Positions 7,889-16,595 of a DNA stretch of 64,000 bases are shown here, one piece after another. Numbering within the stretch: the first letter of the stretch is position 1; each line of letters opens with the position of its first letter. Made by a program: the position numbers and the translations under genes. Under the pieces are notes generated by a model. The model did no database searches. It saw nothing but the letters and a program-made list of their open reading frames with translations, and was not told the origin of the DNA. Origin of the DNA: Bacillota bacterium (lineage in GTDB: Bacteria; Bacillota; Clostridia; DSM-8532); the NCBI GenBank assembly GCA_023415825.1, contig JAEZJF010000020.1:96448-160447 (forward strand). Reading direction: 5' to 3'.

Positions 7889-10237
7889 ATGGAAAATATC
7901 GCGGCGATCAAGAGCGAAAGAAGACTTTTAAAGCACCTTCTGTCCTATACTTCAAATATCACATGGTTTCAGGCGGCGGCCTGGCTCATGTGCTTTATTT
8001 TTTCAAGGGCGAGTATTTTTGATATCCTAAAGCCCTTTGCTGCAGCCTTTTACGTATCTGTAGGGTTTACAGGAGTTTCCAAAGTATTTGCCATTCTCTC
8101 CGTCACTGTGGGAAATGCCTTTTTTTCAAATTTCTATGAAACCGTTCGGCAAGTATTGGCACTGCTTTTATTTGAAGCCCTCTCACATATTACATTTCGT
8201 ATTGCCGGCCGCAAAGAAACACCCTTGAGCCGATCAACGCTTCTGGCTGTACTTATAGGTTTTACCGGTCTATTAAGGGGGTTGGTGCAGGGTATACATC
8301 TCTATGATCTGGTGGTTTCCCTTTTGTGTGCTGCACTCGTTTTTTCTTTATGCATCATCATGGCTCCGGCTTCGGAAACCTTTCAATCTGCAAGGAAAAA
8401 ATGCCTTTTTAGCGGAAGAATGCTTCTGGCTAAGGCTACTTTGCTTTGTGTCGCCGTAATCAGTCTGGAAGACGTCATGGTATGGAATTGTGAGATTGGA
8501 ACAATACTCACGGGAATTGTTGTGCTTATCATAGCCAGGCGAAAGGGAAGTGCGGTGGGAGCCTGTACCGGAGCTCTTATGGGAATGGTTATTTCGCTTT
8601 ATGACCTTCCTTCCTCACTGGAAATTCCAGGCATGCTGGCCTTGGCCGGAGCGGCTGCGGGTCTTCCTGTAAAGAGCAGAACGGCAAGTGTTACCCTATG
8701 GACAATGGTGATTATCTTCTTTTCAGGGCTTTCAATTTTAGAGGGGGAGCTCATCATCAAATACTATGAAGCTCTTGCTTCGGGCATCCTGTTTTTTATC
8801 ATTCCCCAATCCTTCCTGGATGTTCTCAGTGATGAGTTGGCAGGCCTAAGAGGTGGTGCAGAGGTGATACAGCTTTATGATTCCAGCCGGACCCATGAGG
8901 CTGCCGATCGGCTCTTTGTATTAAGCAAGGCTCTTTCGCGTGTTTCCAGAAGCATTGAGGACACTCTTTTGGAGGAAAAGGATGAAGAAAATTCGGCAGC
9001 CGAATGGATGATTGAAACAGTCGCTGAAAAGGTATGCAACCGCTGCAGTTTCTGTGAAAGGTGCTGGGGAACCCATTTTTTAAAAACATATAAATTGGTG
9101 GAAAAATCAATTTCCGATTTAAAAACCAATGAATCAGGACAGTTGGAAATTCCGGCCTGGTTTTTAAGTACCTGTACCAGATCCGACAAATTCATTGAAA
9201 CTTTGGGATCAGCCTATTCGCTATTCAAGGCTGAAAATGTGTGGCGGCTCAAGCTTAACGAAAGCCGCATGCTCCTGGCCAGGCAGGCAGCCCTGATATC
9301 CAGCAGTGTCATGACGGCCGCCCGCGGGATTATGGATACATCGGGCAGAGATTATGAAATTGAAGGCATGCTTTTGAGTGTAGCAGGCAATAGAGGAATA
9401 CCCGTTTCCAGCTTTCGCTATCATGATCGTCAAGACTCAAGACCCGATCTGGAAGCAATTTTTGAAGCGAAGAACAAGCTAAATGCCAAAGCCCTGGACG
9501 AAATCGTCCAAGAGACCCTCAACAGCGGCCTTATACGAGTAGGTGAGAGCAGAAGGGATGTCATGGGTTATTCTGTGGTTCACTACATGAAGCGTCCAAA
9601 ATTTAAAACAGCAACGGGAGTGGCACGAATAAGCCGAGAAACTAACGTTGTGTCAGGGGATAATTTTGCTTTCTTTATTTCAGGTGAAGGCTATCATATC
9701 AGTGCCATCAGTGATGGTGCCGGAAGCGGAAGGCGTGCCGACCGTTACAGTCGAACAGCCGTCCAGATGCTCGAAAACCTTATGGAAGACGGCATAGAGC
9801 TAGGTCTTGCCATAAGGCTCATGAATCTGTATCTGAACTTAAGAGGTGAGAATGAGCGATTGGCTACCATGGATATTTGCGCCATTGACTTAGCCAGCGG
9901 AGAGACCTCTTTCTATAAATATGGTGCATCCTTTTCTTTTATCAAGGGGCAGCAGGGGGTTGTTGTAGTGAACACGGAGGAAAAAGACCCGGAAGGTCTT
10001 CCCATCGCCCATTACAGGCCTGCTGCCATGACGGCCGGAGATTTGGCTATTATGGTTTCTGATGGTGTTTTGGAAGCTTTTTCAGAGGATGGAGAGGTTT
10101 TGGGCCTCCAGCGTTATATCGAGCAGATGGACACTAGTAATGCCCAACAATTGGCGGATGACCTACTAAAGGAGGCTTTGGTCCGGGCAAAAAACCACCG
10201 CGATGATATGACGATTTTGGTAACAAGGCTTTGGTAA
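7889..10237 (+). CDS. spoIIE: Stage II sporulation protein E (PP2C phosphatase)
   Basis: The protein is 782 residues, close to the usual 800-830. The N-terminal 300 residues are a run of about ten hydrophobic segments. A regulatory middle region includes a Cys cluster (CNRCSFCERCW, about residues 382-392). The C-terminal PP2C domain has metal motifs ISDGAGSG, TMDICAID, MVSDGV and HRDDMTILV. By family it sits at the asymmetric septum and dephosphorylates SpoIIAA to activate sigma-F in the forespore. AATGGAGG precedes the ATG. No spoIIA operon is in the window, and the STAS/anti-sigma cluster at 28.2 kb is probably not its substrate set. Confidence 0.96.
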   Translation: MENIAAIKSERRLLKHLLSYTSNITWFQAAAWLMCFIFSRASIFDILKPFAAAFYVSVGFTGVSKVFAILSVTVGNAFFSNFYETVRQVLALLLFEALSHITFRIAGRKETPLSRSTLLAVLIGFTGLLRGLVQGIHLYDLVVSLLCAALVFSLCIIMAPASETFQSARKKCLFSGRMLLAKATLLCVAVISLEDVMVWNCEIGTILTGIVVLIIARRKGSAVGACTGALMGMVISLYDLPSSLEIPGMLALAGAAAGLPVKSRTASVTLWTMVIIFFSGLSILEGELIIKYYEALASGILFFIIPQSFLDVLSDELAGLRGGAEVIQLYDSSRTHEAADRLFVLSKALSRVSRSIEDTLLEEKDEENSAAEWMIETVAEKVCNRCSFCERCWGTHFLKTYKLVEKSISDLKTNESGQLEIPAWFLSTCTRSDKFIETLGSAYSLFKAENVWRLKLNESRMLLARQAALISSSVMTAARGIMDTSGRDYEIEGMLLSVAGNRGIPVSSFRYHDRQDSRPDLEAIFEAKNKLNAKALDEIVQETLNSGLIRVGESRRDVMGYSVVHYMKRPKFKTATGVARISRETNVVSGDNFAFFISGEGYHISAISDGAGSGRRADRYSRTAVQMLENLMEDGIELGLAIRLMNLYLNLRGENERLATMDICAIDLASGETSFYKYGASFSFIKGQQGVVVVNTEEKDPEGLPIAHYRPAAMTAGDLAIMVSDGVLEAFSEDGEVLGLQRYIEQMDTSNAQQLADDLLKEALVRAKNHRDDMTILVTRLW

Positions 10238-10240
10238 AAC

Positions 10241-11641
10241 TCACGACGCGTTTGATGTCTTTGAATCCAGATAAAGCTCTCCAGCCCTGTAAATACTTCC
10301 GGCACCCATTGTAAGAACGAGGTCACCGGACGCCGCATTATCCAGAAGGAATTTCACAATATCCTCAAAACGGGATATATATACGGCATTACCGGTATTC
10401 ATATTGATTCTTTCAGTCAGGATACGGGAATTGATAAGACCCGTATCTTTTTCGCGTGCAGCATAGATATCGGTCACCACAACGGTGTCGGCCTGGGCGA
10501 AAGCCCTGGAAAAGTCATCAAGAAGCTCATAAGTACGTGTGTAGGTATGGGGCTGAAACACGCAGATGAGCTTTCCGGTGGCCAGAGATCTGGCAGCGCT
10601 CAGGGTAGCCTGGACCTCCGTAGGATGATGGGCATAGTCATCCATCACCCTCACCCCATGAAGGGTTCCCTTATCCTCAAGCCGGCGGTGGGTTCCCTTG
10701 AAGTGCGCAAGTCCCTTTATAATAGCGCTTTTCGAAATGCCCAAAGCATTGCATGCGCTAATTGCAGCCAAAGCATTTGAAACATTATGGAGACCTGGCA
10801 CTGAAAGCTGTATGTTTCCCCAAAAAGCTTTTTGATAAAAAGCAGTAAAGTGAGCATATCCTTCTTTAAAAGCAATGTTCTCGGCTGTCCAGTCAGCTTC
10901 GTGAGTATTAAGCCCATAGGTGATGATAGGCCGGGTCAAAACCTTGGAGAGATTCTTTGTTTGAGGGTCATCCAGGTTCAGCACAACCAAACCGGGGTTT
11001 CTGACATTGGCTATAAAGCCTTCAAAAGAACTTCGGATATGGTCGATGTCTCGGAAATAATCCAGATGATCCGCATCAATATTTAGAATGATGGCTAGAG
11101 TCGGACGGAATTTTAAAAAGCTGTCCTTATACTCACAAGCCTCGGCGATAAAGTACGAGCTGTTGCCAATGCGCGTATTCCCGCCAATCATATCAAGAAT
11201 ACCCCCCACATGAATGGTGGGGTCCAATCCGGCCTCCAACGTAATAGATGAGATCATGGAGGTGGTGGTTGTCTTGCCATGGGTGCCCGACACAGCGATA
11301 CATTCATTGAACTGATCCATAATGGCCCCTAAGAGATCTGCCCGTTCAATTACGGGTATGCCTCGGTTTCGTGCTTCGACCAGCTCGGGATTGTCTTGAG
11401 AAACAGCTGCCGTATACACCACCAGGCTTTGGTCATCAATATTGCGAGCGTCATGAGAAGGGTAAATAGTGGCTCCCATGCTCTTGAGCTTGTCGGTTAT
11501 TTCCGATTCATGGATATCGGATCCGGTAATTTTGACATCCTTATGCATGAGTATTTCTGCGAGCCCACTCATGCTGATGCCCCCGATTCCTACCATATGG
11601 ACCTTAGTATTATTTCTATCTAAAGAAAAGCTATAATTCAT
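10241..11641 (-). CDS. murC: UDP-N-acetylmuramate--L-alanine ligase
   Basis: This 466-residue cytoplasmic Mur ligase adds L-Ala to UDP-MurNAc in peptidoglycan precursor synthesis. Visible landmarks are the N-terminal UDP-binding loop GIGGISMSGLAEI (about residues 18-30), the ATP P-loop SGTHGKTTTTSM near residue 116, the central NIDADHLDYF and the C-terminal domain start DDYAHHPTEV. The length is normal. It converges on spoIIE with only 3 bases between the two stop codons and no evident hairpin there. The upstream intergenic region carries two repeat units. Confidence 0.97.
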   Translation of the reverse strand: MNYSFSLDRNNTKVHMVGIGGISMSGLAEILMHKDVKITGSDIHESEITDKLKSMGATIYPSHDARNIDDQSLVVYTAAVSQDNPELVEARNRGIPVIERADLLGAIMDQFNECIAVSGTHGKTTTTSMISSITLEAGLDPTIHVGGILDMIGGNTRIGNSSYFIAEACEYKDSFLKFRPTLAIILNIDADHLDYFRDIDHIRSSFEGFIANVRNPGLVVLNLDDPQTKNLSKVLTRPIITYGLNTHEADWTAENIAFKEGYAHFTAFYQKAFWGNIQLSVPGLHNVSNALAAISACNALGISKSAIIKGLAHFKGTHRRLEDKGTLHGVRVMDDYAHHPTEVQATLSAARSLATGKLICVFQPHTYTRTYELLDDFSRAFAQADTVVVTDIYAAREKDTGLINSRILTERINMNTGNAVYISRFEDIVKFLLDNAASGDLVLTMGAGSIYRAGELYLDSKTSNAS

Positions 11642-11691
11642 TGCACACTCTCCAAATCAACATTTCAGTAAGAATTATAACACACAGTGTT

Positions 11692-11770
11692 TCAATGCCT
11701 TCGATCATCTCAAGAAATCTTTGATTTCGGTAACGCCTAAAGGTAACAGGTGAGGTTATTAATACGCAGT
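11692..11770. repeat. Intergenic repeat element, tandem unit A
   Basis: This unit starts TCAATGCC, contains GAAATCTTTGATTTCGGTAACG and ends with AGGTTATTAATACG. It carries an insertion relative to unit B between the GGTAACG block and the AGGTTATTA block. It has the same orientation as unit B and lies in the murC-spoVG gap. Confidence 0.55.
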
Positions 11771-11771
11771 A

Positions 11772-11832
11772 TCAATGCTCTCGGGCCCCCGTTCGAAATC
11801 TTTGATTTCGGTAACGGGTCGAGGTTATTATA
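11772..11832. repeat. Intergenic repeat element, tandem unit B
   Basis: This unit starts TCAATGC, contains CGTTCGAAATCTTTGATTTC and GGTAACGGGTCG, and ends AGGTTATTAT. Its reverse complement aligns with 5279-5352 block by block. The central inverted repeat GAAATC-TTT-GATTTC can form a hairpin. No reading frame is associated with it. Confidence 0.6.
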
Positions 11833-12091
11833 TAACATGTAAAAGCTCTGACACAAGGCTCTATATGATGCTCAGTAAAATAATACTAATAATCAACCGG
11901 GCATCATTCGTTGCGGTTCCTATTCTTAAAGTATTACCTATCATAATAGTATTCCCTTAATTTTGGTATTTGCCACTCAAATTGCTATTGCTTTTTAAGT
12001 AATTATATGATACTTATAGCATATTCTTGACTTCTTTGATTACCTGTATATCTTTATATTGGAAAATATTAAAAATATTTTTTTGAATTAA

Positions 12092-12118
12092 GAAGGAATT
12101 CTGGAATATTTGGCGAAT
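12092..12118 (+). promoter_or_regulatory. Sigma-H promoter of spoVG
   Basis: GAAGGAATT (12092-12100) matches the sigma-H -35 consensus RNAGGAWWW at every position. After 11 bases, GGCGAAT (12112-12118) matches RNNGAAT completely. It lies 53 bases before the spoVG start. Sigma-H control of spoVG is classical in Bacillus, so sequence and precedent agree. Confidence 0.85.
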
Positions 12119-12171
12119 TTATAATTACATACAAAAAACTACATTGTTTTATCGGAAGGTGGGCTGCTAAG

Positions 12172-12462
12172 ATGGAGATTACAGACATTAGAATTCGTAA
12201 GGTAGAGGCCGAAGGGAAAATGAGGGCCGTAGTGTCAGTTACTTTTGATAATGAATTTGTTGTCCATGACATCAAAATCATTGAAAGCCAAGGTGGACTT
12301 TTCATTGCAATGCCTAGTAGAAAAACACCTACAGGAGAGTTTAGGGATATTGCACACCCTATTAACGCTGAGGCGAGAAACAAGGTTCAAAATGCCATAT
12401 TGGAAAAGTATCAGTCAATGCTGGCCGAGGAAGAAGCAGCTGGTGCATCAAGCAAGGAATAA
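12172..12462 (+). CDS. spoVG: Septation / RNA-binding regulator SpoVG
   Basis: This 96-residue protein has the hallmark SpoVG sequence: an N-terminal MEITDIRIRKV strand, the SVTFDNEFVVHDIKIIE core, and the FIAMPSRKTPTGEFRDIAHPI motif. The length is typical. It is a small nucleic-acid-binding regulator linked to sporulation septation and many other processes in Firmicutes. A GGAAGGTGG site precedes the ATG. A matching sigma-H promoter lies upstream and a terminator follows directly, so it is probably monocistronic, with glmU and prs downstream as in other Firmicutes. Confidence 0.97.
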   Translation: MEITDIRIRKVEAEGKMRAVVSVTFDNEFVVHDIKIIESQGGLFIAMPSRKTPTGEFRDIAHPINAEARNKVQNAILEKYQSMLAEEEAAGASSKE

Positions 12463-12484
12463 TACATATTAATTCCAAAGTTTT

Positions 12485-12516
12485 AGGCACTTCATTATTA
12501 AGAAGTGCCTATTTTA
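12485..12516 (+). terminator. Terminator after spoVG
   Basis: A 9-bp stem AGGCACTTC (12485-12493) / GAAGTGCCT (12502-12510) is followed by ATTTTATT. It lies 22 bases after the spoVG stop and separates it from glmU. Confidence 0.85.
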
Positions 12517-12603
12517 TTGTAGTAAAATGTTTAAATTGACAATTGAAAATCCTTTACAAAAATGAGAAAATGGTTTTTGGAAAAGCTATCTTCAGGAGGA
12601 TTA

Positions 12604-13866
12604 ATGAAACTCATGCATCAACTGATTACGGTTATCCTTGCAGCAGGTGCAGGTACTAGGATGGAATCATCCGTAGCTAAGGTAGCACATCAGGTATGCG
12701 GACAACCTCTTCTTACATACGTCATTGAAGCGGTGACTCAAGCAGGGACGGATTCTCTTGTTCTGGTTCTGGGGCATCAAGCCCATCAAGTAAAGGAAAT
12801 TATACCTGAAAGTACACATTTCGTTATTCAGCAGCAACAGCTTGGCACAGGCCATGCTGTTTTACAGACAAAGGATTTTTTACAGGATAAAAAAGGAACA
12901 GCCCTTGTAATATCCGGCGATATGCCGATCATAACAGGAAATACACTTAAAAGTGCCTATGAATATCATCTAAAACAAGGCAATCAGGTTACCATTCTCA
13001 CATCCGATATTTGTTTTATCAATATTGAATCCCTTCAAACGGTTATTTTTCAATCGGACCCTGCCGGTCAGAATGAATATTCTCTTAGCGACATCATCAA
13101 AAAATTGATTGAAAATAACCAAAAAACCGGAACCTATAAGATTCATGACCCCGAAGAGATGATGAATGTTGATGACAGGATTCAGCTTGCCAAGGCCGAA
13201 CGCATCCTGTTAAGGCGCATTATTGAAAAGCATATGCAAAACGGAGTAACCTTTCATCTGCCCGATACCTGTATGATTCACGCCGGTGTACGAATTGGCA
13301 AGGACACGGTTATTCACCCCGGAACAATACTTACGGGTAATACTGTTGTCGGAGAAGATTGTGTGATAGGTCCGAACTCACGTATTGAAGACGGAATTCT
13401 TGGCAATGGCGTTCATTTTATTAATTCCTTCATGACCCAATCCCAAGTAGGTGACAATACTAAGGTTGGGCCTTTTGCTTATATCAGGCCGGGCTCTAAA
13501 ATAGGGCAGAACATCAAGGTAGGCGATTTTGTCGAGATTAAAAACTCCACCATAGGTGATAATACTAAAATCCCCCATCTTTCTTACGTTGGTGATGCAA
13601 AGATTGGTAATGGTGTTAATATAGGATGTGGCGCAGTAGTTGTTAATTATGATGGTAAAATGAAACACAGAACGGTGGTGGGTGATCATGCCTTTGTTGG
13701 CTGTAATGTTAATTTGGTTTCACCTGTGGTAATTAACGACTATGCTTATATTGCGGCTGGCTCAACCATAACCGACGAGGTGCCGGAATATGCCCTCGCT
13801 ATTGCAAGAAGCCGCCAAACTGTTATTGAGGACTGGGTCAAAAAAAAAGGTCTGGATAAAAAATGA
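12604..13866 (+). CDS. glmU: GlmU-like bifunctional enzyme with deleted uridyltransferase segment
   Basis: Normal GlmU (about 456 residues) makes GlcN-1-P into GlcNAc-1-P and then UDP-GlcNAc. Here the protein is about 420 residues. The pyrophosphorylase start ILAAGAGTRM, the conserved Lys, QQLGTGHA and SGDMP are present, as is NVDDR. Between ILTS and CFINIES (junction near 13003-13012) about 40 residues are absent in frame: the region that normally carries the GYGR loop and the Glu and E-I-N-T-G Asn that bind UDP-GlcNAc. The C-terminal left-handed beta-helix acetyltransferase is complete (RPGS, PHLSYVGDA, NYDGK). I chose ATG 12604, after AGGAGGA; 12613 is an alternative. A second UDP-GlcNAc pyrophosphorylase would be expected elsewhere. 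Confidence 0.9.
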   Translation: MKLMHQLITVILAAGAGTRMESSVAKVAHQVCGQPLLTYVIEAVTQAGTDSLVLVLGHQAHQVKEIIPESTHFVIQQQQLGTGHAVLQTKDFLQDKKGTALVISGDMPIITGNTLKSAYEYHLKQGNQVTILTSDICFINIESLQTVIFQSDPAGQNEYSLSDIIKKLIENNQKTGTYKIHDPEEMMNVDDRIQLAKAERILLRRIIEKHMQNGVTFHLPDTCMIHAGVRIGKDTVIHPGTILTGNTVVGEDCVIGPNSRIEDGILGNGVHFINSFMTQSQVGDNTKVGPFAYIRPGSKIGQNIKVGDFVEIKNSTIGDNTKIPHLSYVGDAKIGNGVNIGCGAVVVNYDGKMKHRTVVGDHAFVGCNVNLVSPVVINDYAYIAAGSTITDEVPEYALAIARSRQTVIEDWVKKKGLDKK

Positions 13867-13906
13867 TTTTTTAGTTTAGATTATTTTTTGGAGGTTGTTT
13901 AGTCTT

Positions 13907-14869
13907 ATGAATCTTCATGGTAAGGACATAAAGATTTTTGCAGGTAATTCAAACCGGGAACTAGCAGAGCAGATCGCAAAAAAGATAAGATTACCTCTTG
14001 GTGCGTCAGTGGTTTCAAGCTTCTCGGACGGAGAAATTGCCATCAGTATCAATGAGGTAGTGCGTGGTTCGGATGTCTTCATCATCCAATCAACCTGTAC
14101 ACCGGTCAATGATAATCTCATTGAACTTCTGATATTGATTGATGCGCTCAAACGAGCATCTGCAGGTCGAATTACTGCCGTTATGCCCTATTTTGGATAT
14201 GCGAGGCAGGACAGAAAAGCTAAAGCCAGAGATCCAATCTCTGCAAAGCTCGTGGCAAACCTGATCACCACCGCAGGTGCCGACAGAGTGCTGACTATGG
14301 ATCTTCATGCACCGCAGCTTCAAGGCTTCTTTGATATTCCCGTTGATCATCTTTTAGGAGCACCTTTGCTTGCGCAGTATTTTATGAACAAATTCGCCAA
14401 TGGTGTGGAAGATGTTGTTGTGGTTTCACCGGATATCGGAAGCGTCGGAAGATGCAGAAAATTTGCTGAAAAACTGGACGTGCCGCTGGCCATAATTGAT
14501 AAACGCCGTCCCAAGGCCAATGTTTGTGAAATCATGAACATCATCGGCGATGTAAGAGGCAAGCGTGTCATTTTGGTTGACGACATGATTGATACAGGCG
14601 GAACTATTGTAAATGCAGCCAGTGCTCTTTCAGACATCGGGGCGACCGAGGTTTATGCCTGCTGTACTCATGGCGTTCTGTCAGGGCCTGCCATTGATAG
14701 GGTCCGCACGTCTCCTATCAAGGAATTGATTACCCTGAATACCATCCCATTGCCTAAAGAGAAGAAGATCAGCAAGGTTACAATCCTTTCTGTTGCCGAT
14801 GTATTTGCAGAAGCCATAGAAAGAATTTATGGGGATATCTCGATTTCTACTCTCTTTACTCAGCAATAA
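13907..14869 (+). CDS. prs: Ribose-phosphate pyrophosphokinase
   Basis: This 320-residue cytoplasmic enzyme makes PRPP from ribose-5-phosphate and ATP for nucleotide, His and Trp synthesis. It shows the family start DIKIFAGNSNRELAEQIA, the flexible-loop region GYARQDRKAKARDPISAK, the cation-binding MDLHAPQLQGFFDIPVDHL and the PRPP-binding loop VILVDDMIDTGGTI. I chose ATG 13907, 12 bases after GGAGG; an in-frame TTG at 13895 abuts the site and cannot be used well. It follows glmU by 40 bases, the usual Firmicutes arrangement. Confidence 0.97.
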   Translation: MNLHGKDIKIFAGNSNRELAEQIAKKIRLPLGASVVSSFSDGEIAISINEVVRGSDVFIIQSTCTPVNDNLIELLILIDALKRASAGRITAVMPYFGYARQDRKAKARDPISAKLVANLITTAGADRVLTMDLHAPQLQGFFDIPVDHLLGAPLLAQYFMNKFANGVEDVVVVSPDIGSVGRCRKFAEKLDVPLAIIDKRRPKANVCEIMNIIGDVRGKRVILVDDMIDTGGTIVNAASALSDIGATEVYACCTHGVLSGPAIDRVRTSPIKELITLNTIPLPKEKKISKVTILSVADVFAEAIERIYGDISISTLFTQQ

Positions 14870-14879
14870 TAGACGTTTT

Positions 14880-14937
14880 GTTATATAATAAAATTACCTT
14901 GCTAGCGCTGCGGTAACTTTATTGATACTCGTTCCTC
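14880..14937. repeat. Degenerate partial copy of the intergenic repeat
   Basis: The stretch ATAATAAAATTACC ... GGTAACTTTATTGATACTCG ... CCTCGTATTAA keeps the outer blocks of the repeat at 5279-5352 in the same orientation. The central hairpin is replaced by TTGCTAGCGCTGC. Confidence 0.35.
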
Positions 14938-14949
14938 GTATTAAGCATC

Positions 14950-14987
14950 AGCGGATATCGTAACCGAAAGGTTCCATATCCGCTTTT
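14950..14987 (+). terminator. Terminator after prs
   Basis: AGCGGATAT (14950-14958) pairs with ATATCCGCT (14976-14984), with an inner AACC-GAAA-GGTT hairpin, followed by TTTT. It lies between prs and pth. Confidence 0.75.
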
Positions 14988-15044
14988 GACTCCTTTCACC
15001 CTATAATCTTTTTGACTTAATAACTACGCTGAGAGGGCGTGATA

Positions 15045-15608
15045 ATGATGTTTGTTTTAGCCGGATTAGGCAATATGGGGCCCCAATATGAACGTACCCG
15101 CCATAATGTGGGCTTTGATACCATAGATTTTCTCGCTGCCCAATATAGGATAAGCACATTTAAACATAAGCACAAGGCCCTTGTCGCGGAGGGAATCCTC
15201 CAAGGGCAAAAGACGCTTCTGGTTAAGCCCCAGACCTATATGAACAACAGCGGAGAAGCCTTGCGAGAAATACTCGACTACTATAAGGTGCCCTCTTCGA
15301 ATCTGGTGGTTATTTACGACGATATCGATCTTGATGTTGGGCGATTAAGAATCAGAGCCAAAGGGAGTGCAGGCACTCATAACGGTATGCGTTCAATCCT
15401 TACCCATCTTGGCACCGAGGATTTTCCCAGAATCCGTATTGGTATTGGAAAGCCTCCTGAAAAAATGGATTTGGCTGCCTTCGTCTTAAGTCGATTTTCA
15501 GAAGAGGAACGTAAATCTGTGAATGCTTCTATAGAAAGCGCTTCACTTGCCGCTGTTACCATGTGTTGTGCTTCGGTTGAGGTGGCTATGGGCAAGTATA
15601 ATAAATAG
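15045..15608 (+). CDS. pth: Peptidyl-tRNA hydrolase
   Basis: This protein of about 187 residues releases peptides from prematurely dropped peptidyl-tRNA. Diagnostic features are the start VLAGLGNMGPQYERTRHNVGFD with catalytic His in RHNVG, the KPQTYMNNSGEAL motif with its Asn, IYDDIDLDVGRLR with the catalytic Asp, and GSAGTHNGMRSI. The length is standard. Start choice is open among GTG 15039, ATG 15045 and ATG 15048; GAGAGGG at 15031 favours the ATGs. It ends the spoVG-glmU-prs-pth block and converges on the AraC gene. Confidence 0.96.
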   Translation: MMFVLAGLGNMGPQYERTRHNVGFDTIDFLAAQYRISTFKHKHKALVAEGILQGQKTLLVKPQTYMNNSGEALREILDYYKVPSSNLVVIYDDIDLDVGRLRIRAKGSAGTHNGMRSILTHLGTEDFPRIRIGIGKPPEKMDLAAFVLSRFSEEERKSVNASIESASLAAVTMCCASVEVAMGKYNK

Positions 15609-15624
15609 GGCAACAAGCTTTGAA

Positions 15625-16431
15625 TTACCCGTAACATATTCTACGCTTATAATCAGATGGTGTCATGGCATAAGAATGCTTAAATGCTCTGTTAAAGGTA
15701 CGGTAATTGTCAAACCCTGATGCAAAGGCAATTTCCGTCAAAGCGATTTTTCCGTTGGACATCAGATAAGCAGCATGGCGGGAACGCAGAGCATTTAAAT
15801 AGCTGCTAAAGCCGCATCCCAGATAGGAATTGAAAAATCTGGACAAATAATCTCTGTTGTAGCCGAAATATTTAGCTAAAGAATCAATTGAGAGCGGATT
15901 AAGATAATTTTGCTGTATGTAGACAAGGATTTTCCGGGCGAGATCCGTGCTGCTTGGCGAAGGTTTGTCAACAAGCTCAACACAGCTATGGATAAGACCT
16001 AAAATATAGTAAGCGCACCCTTTGTTAATCAATTCATGGCCAGGACTTTCCGAGTTTACAAGCTGCAAAAGCATTGAGTAGATTTGCCTGGTCTGCTCAC
16101 ATTTCTCGATAAACGGGGTAGAGAAAACCTTCGAACGAAGCATGGCCGTGTAGCTGTTAACAAGCTCAACGGGTATAATCAGAACAATAATTTCCGAGTT
16201 TTCAACATTTGTATAACTGTGAATGTCATAGCTGTTGGCAATAGAAATACAACCTTTTGTCAATGTCATGATATGTCCGTTTATATTGACGTTAATAATG
16301 CCGTCAATGACATAAGCCAGCTCGATATTGGAATGAAAATGGGGTTCGCATACATCGTTTTTTATTTTCAAAATTGCTATTTCACTATCATATTCTCTGC
16401 TTATTTCGAAAAAAGCACTCAATATTCCCAC
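15625..16431 (-). CDS. AraC-family transcriptional regulator
   Basis: This 268-residue regulator has an N-terminal cupin-like sensor domain (CEPHFHSNIELAYVIDG with the typical His pair, about residues 30-46). The C-terminal AraC domain has two helix-turn-helices (LSIDSLAKYFGYNRDYLSRFF and ALTEIAFASGFDNYRTFNRAF). It is transcribed away from the oxidoreductase/isomerase operon that starts 165 bases further on, so it probably controls that operon in response to a sugar-like ligand. That role is inferred from position only. Confidence 0.9.
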   Translation of the reverse strand: MGILSAFFEISREYDSEIAILKIKNDVCEPHFHSNIELAYVIDGIINVNINGHIMTLTKGCISIANSYDIHSYTNVENSEIIVLIIPVELVNSYTAMLRSKVFSTPFIEKCEQTRQIYSMLLQLVNSESPGHELINKGCAYYILGLIHSCVELVDKPSPSSTDLARKILVYIQQNYLNPLSIDSLAKYFGYNRDYLSRFFNSYLGCGFSSYLNALRSRHAAYLMSNGKIALTEIAFASGFDNYRTFNRAFKHSYAMTPSDYKRRICYG

Positions 16432-16524
16432 CTGTTGCTTTGCATTTTGATGGATCTAGCACATCAGTTTTTGTCCACAAAAAGTAGATTATTTACTATC
16501 GATATTAACAAAAAGAAATTATGA

Positions 16525-16560
16525 TTGTCAATATGAGCAGCTTGGGGTAAAAGACAAGCT
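16525..16560 (+). promoter_or_regulatory. Possible promoter with overlapping inverted repeat
   Basis: TTGTCA (16525-16530) and TAAAAG (16548-16553) are spaced by 17 bases, with a good -35 and a weak -10 as for an activator-dependent promoter. An inverted repeat AGCTTG (16539-16544) N10 CAAGCT (16555-16560) overlaps the -10, in the gap divergent from the AraC gene. Both calls are inference. Confidence 0.35.
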
Positions 16561-16595
16561 ATAAAAGGATGTACTGCAGTTAAGGAGGAAGTATT

